Shown: positions 12,410 to 26,400, counted from the first letter of the stretch. The stretch: DNA of 60,000 nt from Membranipora membranacea (GCA_914767715.1 OU612073.1:4342001-4402000); one strand, 5' to 3'. The notes: a model not told the origin generated them from the sequence alone. Program-made: numbers and translations.

Positions 12410-14345
12410 GTAAGCGTGTCCCTTATATTCACCAATCACCATACACCATATACACACCATATATACACATGTATGTGTGTAGTGGTGTATATAATCACAT
12501 TGTATAGAGGTACATACGTTCATGTACTGTGATATCATGCCGGTATTGGGTTATATATAACAAGCAAAGTGAATGTGGCTATACTCATGGAACTACACAC
12601 AGACTTGATCAACATGGTTGGGTATGTTGGAAAAGGGTGCATTTATGCTGGTTATTCAAGGCTTGATCATTTCTTTCTACTACCACCAACACATTTATAT
12701 TATGCTGAAAAAAATCGCGCGCATATGCAAAAATTATCTTTTCCCAAGGCACTCCTTTATTTAGTATGTATCAAATGGCATCTGTCTGAAAGGTCATGGA
12801 TAGAATGTTTCTCGACAACATAGTATTTATGTTCAAAATATGTTGCCATGAGTTGAGTTCTCGCATAACTCACGGAGAAAGTAGGTACCGTGTTATTTGA
12901 AATACTACAAATATTGCTCAGCAAGTTAGTGATTGTGTAGTCATTGCTTATGAAATACTTGATATATCATTCCTGTTGTCACAGGGCCAATGAAATTTTA
13001 TTGGGGATTGAGATACCGTCAAGTAGGATAATACTTTACAAACTCCCAACAGTTAATCAACATATAGCGATTGGGTTATTGTCAATTTTTAGTGCATCTG
13101 GCCTTTTCCCAGTCTATCACTGTTTTATGATTTTCCAGTCATCACCACAGATCCCATTTACCTAAGCATCTTAACCATCAACACATGAGGTTTAGGTACA
13201 AGGCTGTGAAGACCTAAACACATGTATTATATATTTGTAGTAAAACTTAAATTTGTTTTGTATTTGCCCAATTATGCAATCGATATACTGATTTGCATAA
13301 ATTCTAATTGAGGAAAATCTAGTTATGTCTGGGACACCGACTACCAAAAACTAATTTGTTCTAACTTTAAACATTATTATAAATGCCTATTTATTTTTAT
13401 GTTTATGGTTAGAACTTTTCCGTTCACTGTCAAACAATGCTAGTGCCCCGTGTCACACTGTTTTTGGCAAGATGTCTAAAATGAATTTTGGCGTTATTAT
13501 GTCCAGTTTGCATCTCATTAAAACATGAAGCGTAATATTCGATCTAAACATAGCTGGTATTGTTTTGGTATGTCACATGCTCTAGGAGTTACCTCTCCCT
13601 GATCTAACACTAACCAAGTGGAGAATACAGGGTCCTAAACAGATCTACACCTTAAATACAAAGCTACAAAGAATACAAAGCTAAACAGATCTTCACCTTA
13701 AATAGTGAAGTTTTATATTTGGTATTTGTTTTTGGGTGTAGGTACAAAAAAGATTTTGGGATTTGGTGAACTCAGCCCAGCTATAAAGTTGATACGTTGT
13801 TTATTGCTAACTGGTAGCTTGGCTTAATTTTTAGTCAAAAAAACACTTTTATTCAAACAAAAAACCATGTGGGGCGGTACCTGATATTTTTGGTATAAAT
13901 GTAAAGCTTCAGAGTGTAACATATTATCACTCTGGGTCAAACAATGATACTAAGCTTGTACTATCTGCCCGCGTGTGTATGATGATCTATTTTTGCTGAA
14001 TAGTGATGAGTATGGATTCTAAATGCTCATGCATAATGCAGCCTATGGTGAAAACAAGGCTTGCACTTAATATCACTGGCAGACACTCAGTGGTTCAGTA
14101 TTGTCCGGTGAGAGTATTTGGGTGAATGTTCTGCAGTGCCTCTCTCTTGGAATTAGAATAACACTGTAATGTACCAGGCTCATCTATAGACACATCTGTA
14201 CCCAGCTTAACTCGGAAAATCAGAGCTCCTCATCATCGTAATCAGTTTATGGATCTTAAGTTCCAACTGAGCATCTGGTTCTGGTTTTTTTCGAATAATA
14301 CTGGTACTGTTAAAGCACTGTCTACATATAGCAGTTAGAGTCACC
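12410..14345. other. Region between the two candidate first exons of the zinc transporter
   Basis: AT-rich. Near 12430-12510 lies a CACCATA/TATGGTG-type palindromic patch. Otherwise no exon or named element seen. It is intron or promoter depending on which first exon is used. Confidence 0.4.
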
Positions 14346-17300
14346 ATGAATTTCTCACAACTCCGCGACACTTGGAAGCTGAAAGTTGGACGAATTCTCA
14401 AACATCCAAACAAATATTGGACATTACAAGATCAGCATTCTAACATGGAGAACATAAGGGAATCTGACGAGAGCTCGTCACATTTAAGCGAGTGCAGCGA
14501 AATGCAACATTATACTAATTGCCCTACATATACTGCGTAAGAGAACACTCATTTCGGATCTTCACATCACAGAGTTTTATGTTCCTGTTTGTGGATTTAG
14601 GATTTAGGATTCCAAAGCTGTGGATCATAGGTCTATTTCAGCGTTTTAAGTAACATTTGGAGTTTCATTGTATAGCAGTGATTGGGTTTCACATACCTTT
14701 AGTCTCCCTTTAGGGTTATTTAGATTGAGAGGGAGATACACAATACCAAACTATAGCCCGCAAGACAAGTATAAGAACTGGGTGCAAAAATAGCTGGGCA
14801 AATTAGTGTTAGATGAAATGAATTAGTTTTTTTACTTTACTATCAATATTTATAATTGGACCACAGTACTTCACTGGTGCAAAGAGTTTAAAGATCATAA
14901 TTAAAAAAAGATAAATTTCGGCGATGGGGGGAGGGGAATGGTTTAAATATTTGTCCTCTGTAGTGAGCACAACCACCAATCTTTTCTCTGGAGAATAAAA
15001 AGTCACACTCCACCACCTTCTCACACTTAGTCATGACAAGTTCATTCATTGATGATTTTAGATCCACACAGTCTGATGGGGACAGCATTGATACTCAATC
15101 TAATGGCACCCATTGCCATACAGATCTTAATACACAACTTCCAGAAATTGACAAACAAGCGAGGAAAAAGCTTGTTATAGCTAGCATATTATGTCTTCTG
15201 TTTACTATCGGAGAGGCTGTCGGTAAGTAGTGAAGAATAAGCGAATTCTACATCTGGTTTGCTCAACTTTGTCTGTGGCTGTCCTTCCAAAAAGTTTGTG
15301 AGGCACTGTGTATCAAACTCGCAGAGGCTAGATTAGCACCAAGTGCTAGACTAGCTACCAAAGACTAGCTAGCTTTCTGGGAATAGGCGTTGGTATGGTT
15401 GGAGAAATTAACTATATTTTGAATGTAAGGTGAATCATCAACCATAAGGTTTAGAGGAAATCGAGGATACCTGTAAAATAATAACAACCGTACCTCCATT
15501 TACAATACTTCTGCTCTATTTTGTGGATATACAATTTAGAAGAGGTATCACCGGTTTGTGACAGAATTTTGTTGCATGTAATGTATGAAACTTCTTCAAA
15601 GTAAACCAACTAGATTGCCCAGCACTAGCTACTAATTCTACTTCATGTCAATTCTGCTGTAATGAGAATTAAGTTTTTTTGCAACAAGTTCTGATTTTTA
15701 AATTAGTTGATTTTGCTATTATTGTCCTGAAAAAATACTGGCACCCAATAGACTGTCAGCAACCCCAATCCAAAGGTGGCTAGAAATTCAACATGATTAA
15801 CATTCAACATAACTTTTACTGGTTTATTATAACCGATAGGATAGGAAACCCATGAAAACATGTCTGTAATAATTTTAGCATTCTCCTTCAGATGTTTGTT
15901 GCAAGTCTTGAAAACAAAATCTTTTCTTGATGGTTTTTATTTTTGCTAGCAACAATTTTAGAAAGGAGTAACTTATTGCGTAACACTATATAACGTATAC
16001 CATCATCAAATGACCACCCTCAAGTTTCATCCCGTCACTTTCTAAACGGAAGTGAAAGATATGAGGGGAAAGCCACCGGACTATCGCTTCATCAAAACCA
16101 CCATATTATATAACTGATCAGTAGAAGATATCCGCATTTCCCATGAAAATTATTTTCTCATCTCTCCACACACAAGTTTGTATTATAAATATATCAGCAT
16201 GTAAAACATTAATGCTGAAAGTTGGCATCATTAGGCAAACATTGCTGATGACAAAATTTGAATCACAACATAATCAATTCTCAGGAAAATCTGTCAAGAT
16301 TCTTTTATTCCCAGTTGGTCCATTAATATTATTATTAGCATTAGATTATCTTCATGAAGACACTACAATCAGATAGTCTAGACGACAGCAGCGCATATCA
16401 TGTCAGTCAGCAGAACTGGTGACTGACATGATATGAGAGCTTTGGTGTGTGAGTTTGTAGCCGTGATTAACATTTTTCACCAAATCTTACCTTGGCTAAT
16501 TGATTTAAAATAATAATGGCCAATTTATATTTTTATTGTATATATAATTTGTATATAATACATGGCTGATTATTCTATAATGATAATTATTTTGTAGGTG
16601 GAGTCTTAGCAGGAAGTCTAGCTATTGCTACTGATTCTGCTCATATGCTGACCGACTTTGCCAGTTTTATGATCAGCCTTCTAGCCATATATCTGGCATC
16701 TCGTCCTGCCACTACTAAACTCAGCTTCGGCTGGCACAGGGCTGGTGGGTTCACATCTCACAGGACTAACATCTGATCTCACTCCATTTGTTACTGATAT
16801 GATATAGCAGTGTAAAGCAGCCTTGAAATGTTATCGTGTTGATGCTTTTGAGTTAAACTGTTATATCAAGGAGTAACAGTTACACCTTGGTTATATAGAG
16901 TGTAACAGCTACACCTTGGTTATATACTGTGTTACAAGGAGTTACATGGGACTCCTTGGTTACAGCAATTTGAGAAGATATTGTTTTGCTGATTGTAGAG
17001 ATAATTGGAGCCTTAGTTTCTGTACAGATGATATGGATTATAACTGGTATACTGGTGTATATGGCCATACAGCGAGTCATCAATCAGGACTATGATATCG
17101 ATGCCACAGTGATGATGATCACAGCTGCTTGTGCTGTAGCTGTCAATATCGTGTAAGCTTGAGAATCTTCGTAAAGGGTGTTTTGGTTTGATTTAACTAT
17201 TATATGTTGAAATGTAAGGTAAAGTACTGTTCAATTCAAAAAGTTAACAGACGCTTTATAAATTGAAATATTAATTATTGAAAAATTGATGAATTCCTAT

Positions 17301-20300
17301 GCTGATATGAAGTCTGCTAAAATACAAGTCAATAAATGCAATGCTTCTGAGCCAGGCCTTAATATTAGTACTGTGTGAGAGTGTGTGCAAGAGGTCGGAG
17401 ACTCCAACCCTATGGTGTGTGTATAGTATACTTCATGGTGTATAGTATGCTCCGATGGGAATGTCTATTTTGGTGAATCATTGGTCAAAAATGCTATTCT
17501 GGACTGTGGCTCTAGCACCTTGTCAACCATTTGTCAGGAGAATTAAACTGACGGCTTTGGAGCACAGCTCTTTGTTTCCTGGCACTGATGATGTATTGAG
17601 ATGAACAGTGCCATACAGAGGCAATTTAAATAATTCATGAAATGTTTTACTCAATTAACCACCCAGTTGGTTGTTTGCTGAAGCTTTTTCAGTTTGCTTG
17701 ATCCTGATCAACACAGTCAAATCAATAAAATTGTAATTCTGACTTTTAAAAAGGCTGGATATATGCACGAAAGCATCAAAGAGTTAATGGGATGAAAAAA
17801 AATTTAATGAAATTGCTCATTTGTGTTATAAATCACTTCAAAGTCATCATACCTAACTGATATACTGTTATGTGTGGTTGTGTACATGATATGACACTTT
17901 CATAAGTATGGCATTATGAATATCTCTCTTTGGCTGATTGTCAATAGCTTTTAACAAATAAGTTGAAGTTGAAGAGCGCATTTGAGATAACATATGTGAG
18001 ATATAAGCTAAGTGATATTGAGAGAGGAGTTGTACCATAGTGTATACTACCGAGCCTTGTGAATATAGGGCTAGCTATTTACTAGCTTTTTATAACCACT
18101 TGGCTCGTAATGGTCATGTGATTATGTTGTAAGTTAATAACTGCTTCATATAAACCAGTTATTAACTTACAACTTAATGATTCTGATGATATACTACTAG
18201 TTTTGAACTACTAATAACTAATCTAAGAGGGCAGAATTATCCAGTCAAGCTATTATGTAATCACTAACACGCGGGAAGTTGAGAGATATTTGTGATGTCG
18301 TTTCCTTCGCATGGCGCACTCTTATTGTGTCTTGTAACTCCCTCCCTTGCTAATCTAGTCTAAATTAATGGATGGTTACAGCAAGGAGTCCTCTTACTTC
18401 TAGTCTTTGGTTACAGCAGGGAGAATGGTTACAGGACACATGTTATCATCAGGAGGAGACAATAGCAACAGAAAACACTCAATTTCCAGCTTTTTTGTTT
18501 AGTAATCGTGATAATAAGCCATATACGAAACACACCGTCTATGATCTAAGCTCGGCCATTACGTCATCCTCAAGGAATGACTCCCAAATAAAAAGTTTTC
18601 TAACAAAGGTCAGCACTTCTGAGTCAGGTCATTATCATATACTATAATGGCACAGAAAGCTATATGTAGATGAAAAATGACTTCCCTAGTTGGTAGGCCA
18701 AAGAATTTTTTGCTGAATATCTGATATATTTTTTAAATTTTAGATTAGGTTTAACTTTGCATGGTGTTGGAGGCGGGCATGGACATTCGCATAGCCTTGG
18801 AGGTGGGCATGGACATAGTCATGATAAAAAGCCGCTCATAGAAAATGGAGACAGGGAGGCAGGCCATAACTACGGTGCTACACAAGATGATCACAATCAT
18901 GGTATGCAAAGATATTGGTATTTTACCCACAGTCAAGTCAACCCAGTATTTTACAGATAGATACAGATTTTTTTCAAATAATTGTTTGGTTATAGCCCAA
19001 ATTTTTAACTTGGATTTTCTTTTTATTTTTAAATTTCCTGATTGTGATTTCATGCTGATTATGCCATCAGAAGTTACCAAACTGATGTGTGTTTCAACAC
19101 CCAGGTAGATTAAGTTCTGCTGTAGACAACTCTAAAAGTGTAGAACAGCAATTAATGTTCAATCGTTTAATCAAATAATTTTTGTTGACCGTTATAAAAG
19201 TCATTTTAGTCATTTTAGGATAGCCTTACTACTGTTTCATTATCTTACATATGTCAAATTATCACTTGTCTTTAAGCTGTTAGCCTAGCAAAGACTTGGC
19301 GAAGGTAAGTAATTGGACCTAAACCTCTAAGAATTTATTACCTAAACCATGATTTAAAGTGAAGTAATGTAACACAAAATTGAAAGTTTAATCTAATAGA
19401 TATTATTCTTGAATATAACCAGTAGTTTTGCTGTTGTCTTTCTTAACTTTTCCGCTATTTTAACTTGCAGCAAACTTATACAACTATTGATTGCAATAAC
19501 CATATAGCCTTGGATAGCATAGATTTCTGCTTTGCTTACAGTCCACTAGGTTGAACTGGGGTGGGGGGGAGGAGTCAAATCTCTGCTCCGGAAACCCACA
19601 ACTGAATTGGTTTGTTTGCAGCTCCACACACTTTAGTTCAATGATGATCAGTAGCTCAAGAGCAAGGATAGATTAGGATGTGTGTGAGAAGATTTCAGGT
19701 TGGTGGGTCAGTATGGGCAACAAATATCATATGGGTCTCTGCGGTATGGAGAACGTAACAAATATCATGTTATTCTTTGCAACTGTCACATTTTTTTATT
19801 ATTTCTCTTTACAGCAAGCAAGGAGTTGGAGACAACTCCTTGCTGCAAGCTTATGATTCGCCATTTCTATTTATGGATGAGTCATTTCTATTTATAGATG
19901 AAGTTGTCAATCATCACCATGTGAAGAAAGAAAATATGAATGTGAGGGCTGCATTCATTCATGTGATCGGAGATTTCATTCAGAGTATAGGTGTACTAAT
20001 CGCTTCAATCATCATCTATTTCAAGGTTTGTCATCACGTGTACAGGGTTGGGTTTGTCATCACGTGTAGAGGGTTGTGTTTGTCATCACGTGTAGAGGGT
20101 TGGGTTTGTCATCATGTGTAGAGGGTTGGGGTTGTCATCACGTGTAGAGGGTTTGGTTTGTCATCACGTGTAGAGGGTTGGGTACAGGGTTGGTATACCA
20201 ATCTAGGAGCCATGTCTGTTTAAGATCCGAGTTTGAATGTTTCAAAAACTGCAAGTATTTGTCATGGTTTGAGGATTAGCGTTATACAAAGCTACCACTG

Positions 20301-21669
20301 TAGGGTAGGACTACGTTTAATATTCTGCTTTGAGCAGTGAGACTTATAAAAGCATACATACATAGTGCTGTAGCTCAATGTAAACAATGCTGTGAACACG
20401 GAGCTGTAAACACCCTGTCTGATTCCTGGTGTGATTTATATAATTAGATACAACATTGGATGGGTTTATGAAACCGGTGCACATTTTCTACCATATGGCC
20501 CGGTGAGCGTCAAAATCCTAGTATTCAATCAAGTTACTCCTTGATTTATTGTGTATTCAGGCTCTTTAATAGAAGAGAACATTCAGATATATTCATATAT
20601 GTGAATACAGTGTTGTCTCTTTATTTTGTAGCCGGAGTACAAGCTCGCTGATCCTATTTGTACTTTCATATTCTCTGTGCTTGTGATTTTTTCTACACTC
20701 AACATCCTGAAAGATGCATTCAGGGTGCTCATGGAAGGTCAGTGCTTTGTAGTAAAGCTGTATAAGAAAAAATCTTAGCAATTATTCAGAGGCTGTGTAG
20801 ATACATTTAATACTTGAGCAGCTTTCAATTATTACAGTCACTTATGATATGCTGTTTGTGATGGTCTGTTCTGGCTCGTGTTTTCACCACCTGGGGAGTC
20901 CTTCAATGTAACTCTGCCAAAATCACCATCTGATATCTCCTTTCTCAGGTCTCCCAAGAGGTCTTGTTCCCAAATTGAACGAGCGAGTGAAGCGATTACC
21001 ATGAATTGAAAGACCTCCAAGTTCTATCGAGTTGGTTACAGCTTTGTTTGACCATATTGATTAGCACTAATGTTTCGTAATCCCACCCATTCAAGTTGTC
21101 ACATTTTCAGCATCCCTCTGACTCTGTTGTTATTTCTTGTTTTAGGTACTCCTCAGCATATAGACTTCACAGAAATAAAGGATGCTTTGTTAAGTATTGA
21201 TGGAGTGAGATATGCACATAACCTGAGAATATGGTCACTAACAACAACTAAAATCACCATGTCTGTTCATCTGGCTATAGGTGTGTAACATTGATCAAGT
21301 CATACTAGCTGTAACTTAAACCTCAGACTGACCTTGAGACTGACCTGCATAATTCTGTTTTGACCGTACTATACGTGTCATAATTTAATAATGATCTATC
21401 TTCTAGCAGTAGTAAGTTTTTGTTCAGATAGACCTTCAAGGGCTAGTGAAATCATAACTATTTGTTGGCCTTCTTTTCACTCATATAAAACATGTTTAAT
21501 ATTTTTTAAACTTTGTATTTCAGATGACATCATCCAATCACAGGAGATATTACAAGAAGCATCTAAGCTCATGCACAAAAGATTCGCCATTCAAGACTCC
21601 ACTATCCAGATTGAACTGTATGCTAGGGAGATGGATGATTGTGATCATTGCCAAGACCCTGTAAAATAA
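14346..21669 (+). CDS. ZnT-type zinc transporter (SLC30A2/3/4/8 subfamily)
   Basis: Cation diffusion facilitators of this type exchange protons for zinc and load it into vesicles. Nine exons: 14346-14536, 15062-15222, 16598-16744, 16999-17152, 18744-18901, 19850-20025, 20632-20737, 21146-21280, 21524-21669; 457 aa, all phases consistent. Seen: cytosolic HCH motif (GTHCHTD, about residues 82-84), TM1 ([19 protein letters not shown]), TM2 zinc site DSAHMLTDF (His133, Asp137), [14 protein letters not shown], a His-rich loop ([19 protein letters not shown]), TM5 zinc site HVIGDF (about His308, Asp312), [15 protein letters not shown], and a C-terminal domain ending DDCDHCQDP, all as in ZnT2/3/8. 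The two HxxxD pairs indicate zinc rather than cadmium or manganese specificity. Exon 6 has a palindrome at its 3' splice site. Which of the four vertebrate paralogues is closest cannot be decided here. Confidence 0.93.
16382..16440. repeat. Hairpin in zinc transporter intron 2
   Basis: CATATCATGTCAGTCA, a 10-base loop, then its exact reverse complement TGACTGACATGATATG. Confidence 0.8.
16862..16965. repeat. Cluster of CAAGGAGT-type palindromes
   Basis: Three linked half-palindromes in zinc transporter intron 3: CAAGGAGTAACAGTTACACC at about 16867, TGTAACAGCTACACCTTGG at about 16901, and ACAAGGAGTTACATGGGACT (then CCTTGG) at about 16934. They look like repeated insertion or duplication of the same small hairpin. 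Confidence 0.6.
18127..18176. repeat. Hairpin in zinc transporter intron 4
   Basis: GTTGTAAGTTAATAACTG and CAGTTATTAACTTACAAC face each other across a short AT-rich loop. Confidence 0.8.
19817..19844. repeat. Palindrome at the 3' splice site of zinc transporter exon 6
   Basis: AGCAAGGAGTT-GGAGAC-AACTCCTTGCT lies between the natural-looking pyrimidine tract and AG at 19813-19814 and the only AG that keeps frame (19848-19849). The same core recurs as a dispersed hairpin elsewhere in the window. Confidence 0.8.
20026..20190. repeat. About 26-bp minisatellite starting at a 5' splice site
   Basis: About six copies of GTTTGTCATCACGTGTAGAG plus GGTTG(G). The first copy begins exactly at the GT of the donor after zinc transporter exon 6 (20025|20026), so each unit repeats a GTTTGT donor-like start. 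Confidence 0.9.
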
Positions 21670-23412
21670 TCAGCCATTACTAGCTATTCTAAAGCAGCCC
21701 ACTGCCATTCATACATATTCTTCCATTTATTGAATAGTCTCACAGGTCTCTGCAGATTACCGTCATATTCATAAGTCTCTGCAGATTACCATCATAAGTC
21801 TCTGCAGATTACCATCATTAGTCTCTGCAGATTACCATCATTAGTATCTGCAAATAACCAATATAAGTCATTGACAACCATCAGGTTGAGGTGAATACAC
21901 TGCCAGTAGACTCTGCCATTCTCACGGAAGGCTAACCGTTATCGCTGGCTGAGCCGTCAGCTGGTACTAGCCAATCGTGTTCATTGATTGATCCTCACAT
22001 CACTGTGCCAGCTAGGTTAGAATAGTTCTGTCTATCTTTGATTCTCAACACACATTTCTGTAGTCAAAACTTATTTTTGAACGGTTCAAAGAGAACTCTT
22101 TTTTTTTCAAATTCTTTAATTTAATCAAGGAGTTATAATTATATCTCACTTCTTGATCTAGTCAATCTTCTTATTCAGACTAGTTTAGGGCTCAAACAGC
22201 TGTATGAGTGATTTTGTGACATTCTGCTATTCATTGTATGATACTGGAATGCCACGTTAGTCCAATAACAGCTGTTCTCTCCCTCAAATGATGTCCATGT
22301 AGTACTGATCCTCCCTATTTTGTGCTGCCACTCTTCTTATATTCTCATTTTGTTATCATGATTTAAGTTTTATTGTATATAATATGGTGTGTGGTTGACT
22401 GGTGCTCGAACGAATGTCATCAGGGAATTTATGAGCATCAATAGCATTGCCCCATAGTGTTAGTTAGTGTGATGGCACATTATCCCTCATGACAGACCTC
22501 TGCTCCTTCAATCTTTGTACCCAATCTCGGCACAGGCTGCACTTTTCTAATTTGTTATAATGAAAATCCCTTTTTTTCTAGCATTTTATCTACTGCCATA
22601 ATAATGTCAAAGAATGTTTTCGGTTCCTGAAAAATCAAAATTAGAAGAAAAATAAAATGTTATCTACACACATTCTTTTTTATATACAGATGTTCATAAA
22701 CATAATGTTTAGAATAGAAAATCAATGCCAATTTTTGAGCAAATTTGCTGTGGTTTGTATAATTAAAATATTTAATTTGAACATTTTATTATACGCTATT
22801 TTGTTTTGCAGACAATATCATCATAGACAGACATTTTCCATAACGTGCCAAAGGAATTACGGCAAATGTCGAGGGGATTTATAGGCCCTCATAGTCATAG
22901 GCAAGTAGCGGGGGCTGGGGCAAGTCTTTGGGGAAAGGGCATATATTTGGGGATTGGGTATTTGTATGGTACAGTTTGGATGGTACAGGATGGGTTTGAA
23001 TAAAAATTAATTTTAGGTAGCATTAGGCCAAGATATGTTGTCATGGCTTTGATGTAAAGATCCTGGTGTAAATAAATAATTCAGTAAAACCAAATTTGTC
23101 ATCTAGTCAGCATGCTGACACATAATGATGATCTCTAACATGTAAGTGTTGAATATATCATTGGGAGTAATATTACGCATGATTTCTCTTGCCACTATAT
23201 CATTGGTGTTGGGGATGGCACTGATATTGTTGGTGGTTTCCAAGCCTGCAATAGTGATGATGTCATCGGTCAACTGTGGATTCCCTGTTATAATCTCGAT
23301 GCAAATGAAAAAAATTGAATAATCTTGCCAGCTGGTCTGACATAAAAAACTTTGAGCGACGTTGAAGTGACTGCAGTGATGGGAGGACAGCTAACTTGAG
23401 TTGAGTGTAAGA
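21670..23412. other. Spacer between the zinc transporter and ARIH1
   Basis: A 22-bp tandem repeat near its start is probably 3' UTR. A CAAGGAGTT half-palindrome lies near 22125. There is an unrecognised open frame at 22657-22884. No clear promoter motif upstream of ARIH1. Confidence 0.4.
21745..21862. repeat. 22-bp tandem repeat after the zinc transporter stop
   Basis: About five copies of AGTCTCTGCAGATTACCATC(AT) with small changes. Probably within the 3' UTR. Confidence 0.85.
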
Positions 23413-26400
23413 ATGGCAGCTGCTGCCGCTGCCTGTGACTCCAGTGAGCTGGTACTCTCTCTAGGCACAGACTCTGTTAGTGATCTCAGTGATCTAGGTA
23501 CTGCCAGTTATATCAAATCGGACAGCACCCAATCCCTTAATGATGAGATACAGTACTGTGTCTTAGACCCTGATCAGCTTGTCAATTACATGAAGGAAAA
23601 CATAACAGATATATCTTCTATTATTGAGGAGGATTTTACTGTCACAAGGTTACTCTTAGCACATTTCAAGTGGGATCGACAAACGCTTCTTGAACGGTGA
23701 GATTGGCAACACCTCTTTTAATTTGTAACTGGTGAAACTTTCATTTGCAGATTTTGTTAGATGTATTTCCAATTATTGCCAACCAATCATTTGTCACTGC
23801 AAGGAAACCCACCCATCCATCACAACATTATTTCCGATAGATTATTGGAGTTATGAGGGTGGGACATCTACTAGAGGTCTCCTACCCCATATTTATGTCT
23901 CAATCTCAACCAGCTGTCTGTCATGTCATGATATTTCTCACATCATTGAAGGTTTTATGAGAAAGATAAAGATGCCCTCTTTCAAGAAACAAACATTGTG
24001 ACATCTGCTTTAGCCTCGATAGATGAGCCTATTAATCCACATATATTCTCTGATGCACTGCAGCAGATTCCGGGCACCTCCTCATCTCCAGGTATATTGT
24101 TGTATCTCTTGCTGCTGCATTGACTTTTGTATTGCTGTGTAGTTCAAACTCGCAAGTCTGTCTCTGTCCGAAAACCGAGAAATGAAGGTGCCTTAAAGGC
24201 GCGGCCGCCATATTCGGTGCTTGAACTCAGTTTGAAGGCAGGTTCGAGCACACCTGGGGCGTCAATTGAGTCCAGTAGTCGGTAGACTGCAGCAGGATTC
24301 GAACCCGAGACCTCAATCGCTTGCGCATGTGAGGGCAGGCGCTCTAACCAACTGAGCTACCTCGCAATGGTCAAGGAGGAAGAAGTTGGCCACATAGTGA
24401 AAGCCAAAGGCAAATTTGTAAAAATGGAAATAATTTGCTTTAAATTTGCACCGATGAAGTTCATTGCAAGCGCAGAAGCGTGAAACTGTGTGCAAAGACA
24501 ATACTGGTTTGTTGTTAGGGTTTCAACTCACAAGTTGTTGACCAATATGTTTGTCTGTGCAGCTCTGGTCTTAGGTTAAGTTTCCATATATCGGAAAACA
24601 ATTATTTGAAAAATATATTTACCTCGCAACGAGGCAGAGTATTGGTTTGTTATAACTATGAACTGAAGGTGTTTCTTTTTTTATTGGAAGCAGCGCCGCA
24701 GTGGATATGCTGTACAGAAATGAACTATGATTCTGGGCTTCTTTTGTGGCATTGTGCGCATTCATTATATATAATTTACTATAACTAGCCTTCAGTGATA
24801 TGCCACGTTTTTTGTGAACATCTCACAGTCTCACCACAAACAAAGTTTACTGTAATGCATATAATCAGCATGATAAAATACTTCCTTAAATTACATACGA
24901 GTGTATGAATGTTTTAGGTGACAATCATGAACAGACAACTCTGTCTAAAGCTAGGAGTAAACAGGCACAATTGGAGCAGCCCCAGATAGCTGAATGTGGT
25001 ATTTGTCTCACTCCTGCAGAGAGCACCGATGAAGGATTTCAGCTGTCATGCTCTCACAGGTTTTGTCATGATTGCTGGAAACACTATCTCACACATAGCA
25101 TTCTCAATGAAGGTGAGCTGCTTCAGTATAATCTTAATGGACTAATTTCTAAAACTCAAGTATGGACTGTCAACCCCTCGCTATAATCAAGCATTAACAC
25201 AAAAAAAAGAAAAAAGACAACAACAATAATAACTAGAAACGGTAATATTTGCGAGCAAATATGAGGTCATACAACCAAAAATATTGATTGTCAAGGTCAT
25301 GTGACATCAAGATCGATGATGTCATCAGATTCGGCACCTGTCAAAACCCCCAAATCCCAAGTTTTAGCCCAATCGCATGGTAAGAACTGTAAATCGGCAG
25401 CCACTTTCTGTTTATGGCAGCCATTTTGGATAACGGGTCATGTGACATTATAATTGATGATGTCATAAGATTCGGTATATATCATAACCCCCAAATCCCA
25501 AGTCTTAACTCAATCGCATGATAAGAACTGTTAATCGGCAGCCACTTACTGTTCATGGCGGCCATTTTGAATCTCAAGGTCATGTGACACAATATTCGAT
25601 GTCACTATGCGATCGGGCATACTAACAAACCCCAGTATGCCAGTTTACCTGGTTCTAACATGATTCGTTCTCAAGATATCATCATTTTACACATTCGCAC
25701 CTTCGGTGGTTAATTAGTCTAATTAGCTAATATTACATAATAATTCAAAAATTGGAATTGAAATTTTTCATCTAAACATGTGAAGGTATGTTGGCATCAA
25801 GTTTCATCAAATTGTGCCAGGCAGTTCTTGACTTATAAAAGGCTAAAAAGAGGCTATAAAAGTGTTGCAAGAAAAATAATAATAATAAACTCAACTAAAA
25901 CAAGAGTCATACAACTTAAAGTTGTATGACTAATAATGAACTTTTCGCCCTTCAAATACCACCCATGCTCATGTTGACTTTCTTCTATTTAAAGCCCAAC
26001 TCAACATCCAAACACCATTGTTTGGGTTGCGAGCTCATTTAGTACTTTCTATGGGGCTCCAATAAGTACTCATGTGGTTTATTAATTAATTGCTGATACA
26101 TAAGCTGAGTGGACAATCAATGAAATAAAGTTTGGTAACTAACATCCCCCCTGTTTTCAGTGTAGTAGATTCAATAATATTTTTTATTACCCAGATAATC
26201 ATACGTTAGTATCACATGCTGACACATGACTTCTCAGACAGGAAGACATGATCTAGCTTATGGAACACAAACTGTAATAATGATAAATTTGCTGTTTGGC
26301 TTTTGACCTTGCTGTTAGGCGATCATATCTGCAGCTACTGTGTTTAGCGTGTATAAGTTATAATTCAATATTATTTCTATTTGAAGGAATAGCATCAAAC

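Noticed and set aside
18751-19080. 109-codon minus-strand open frame
   Set aside because: It is antisense to the His-rich exon of the zinc transporter, which is strongly supported on the plus strand.
24291-24368. Functional tRNA gene on the minus strand
   Set aside because: A and B boxes are good, but the acceptor ends do not pair and the anticodon arm is poor. A SINE head fits better.
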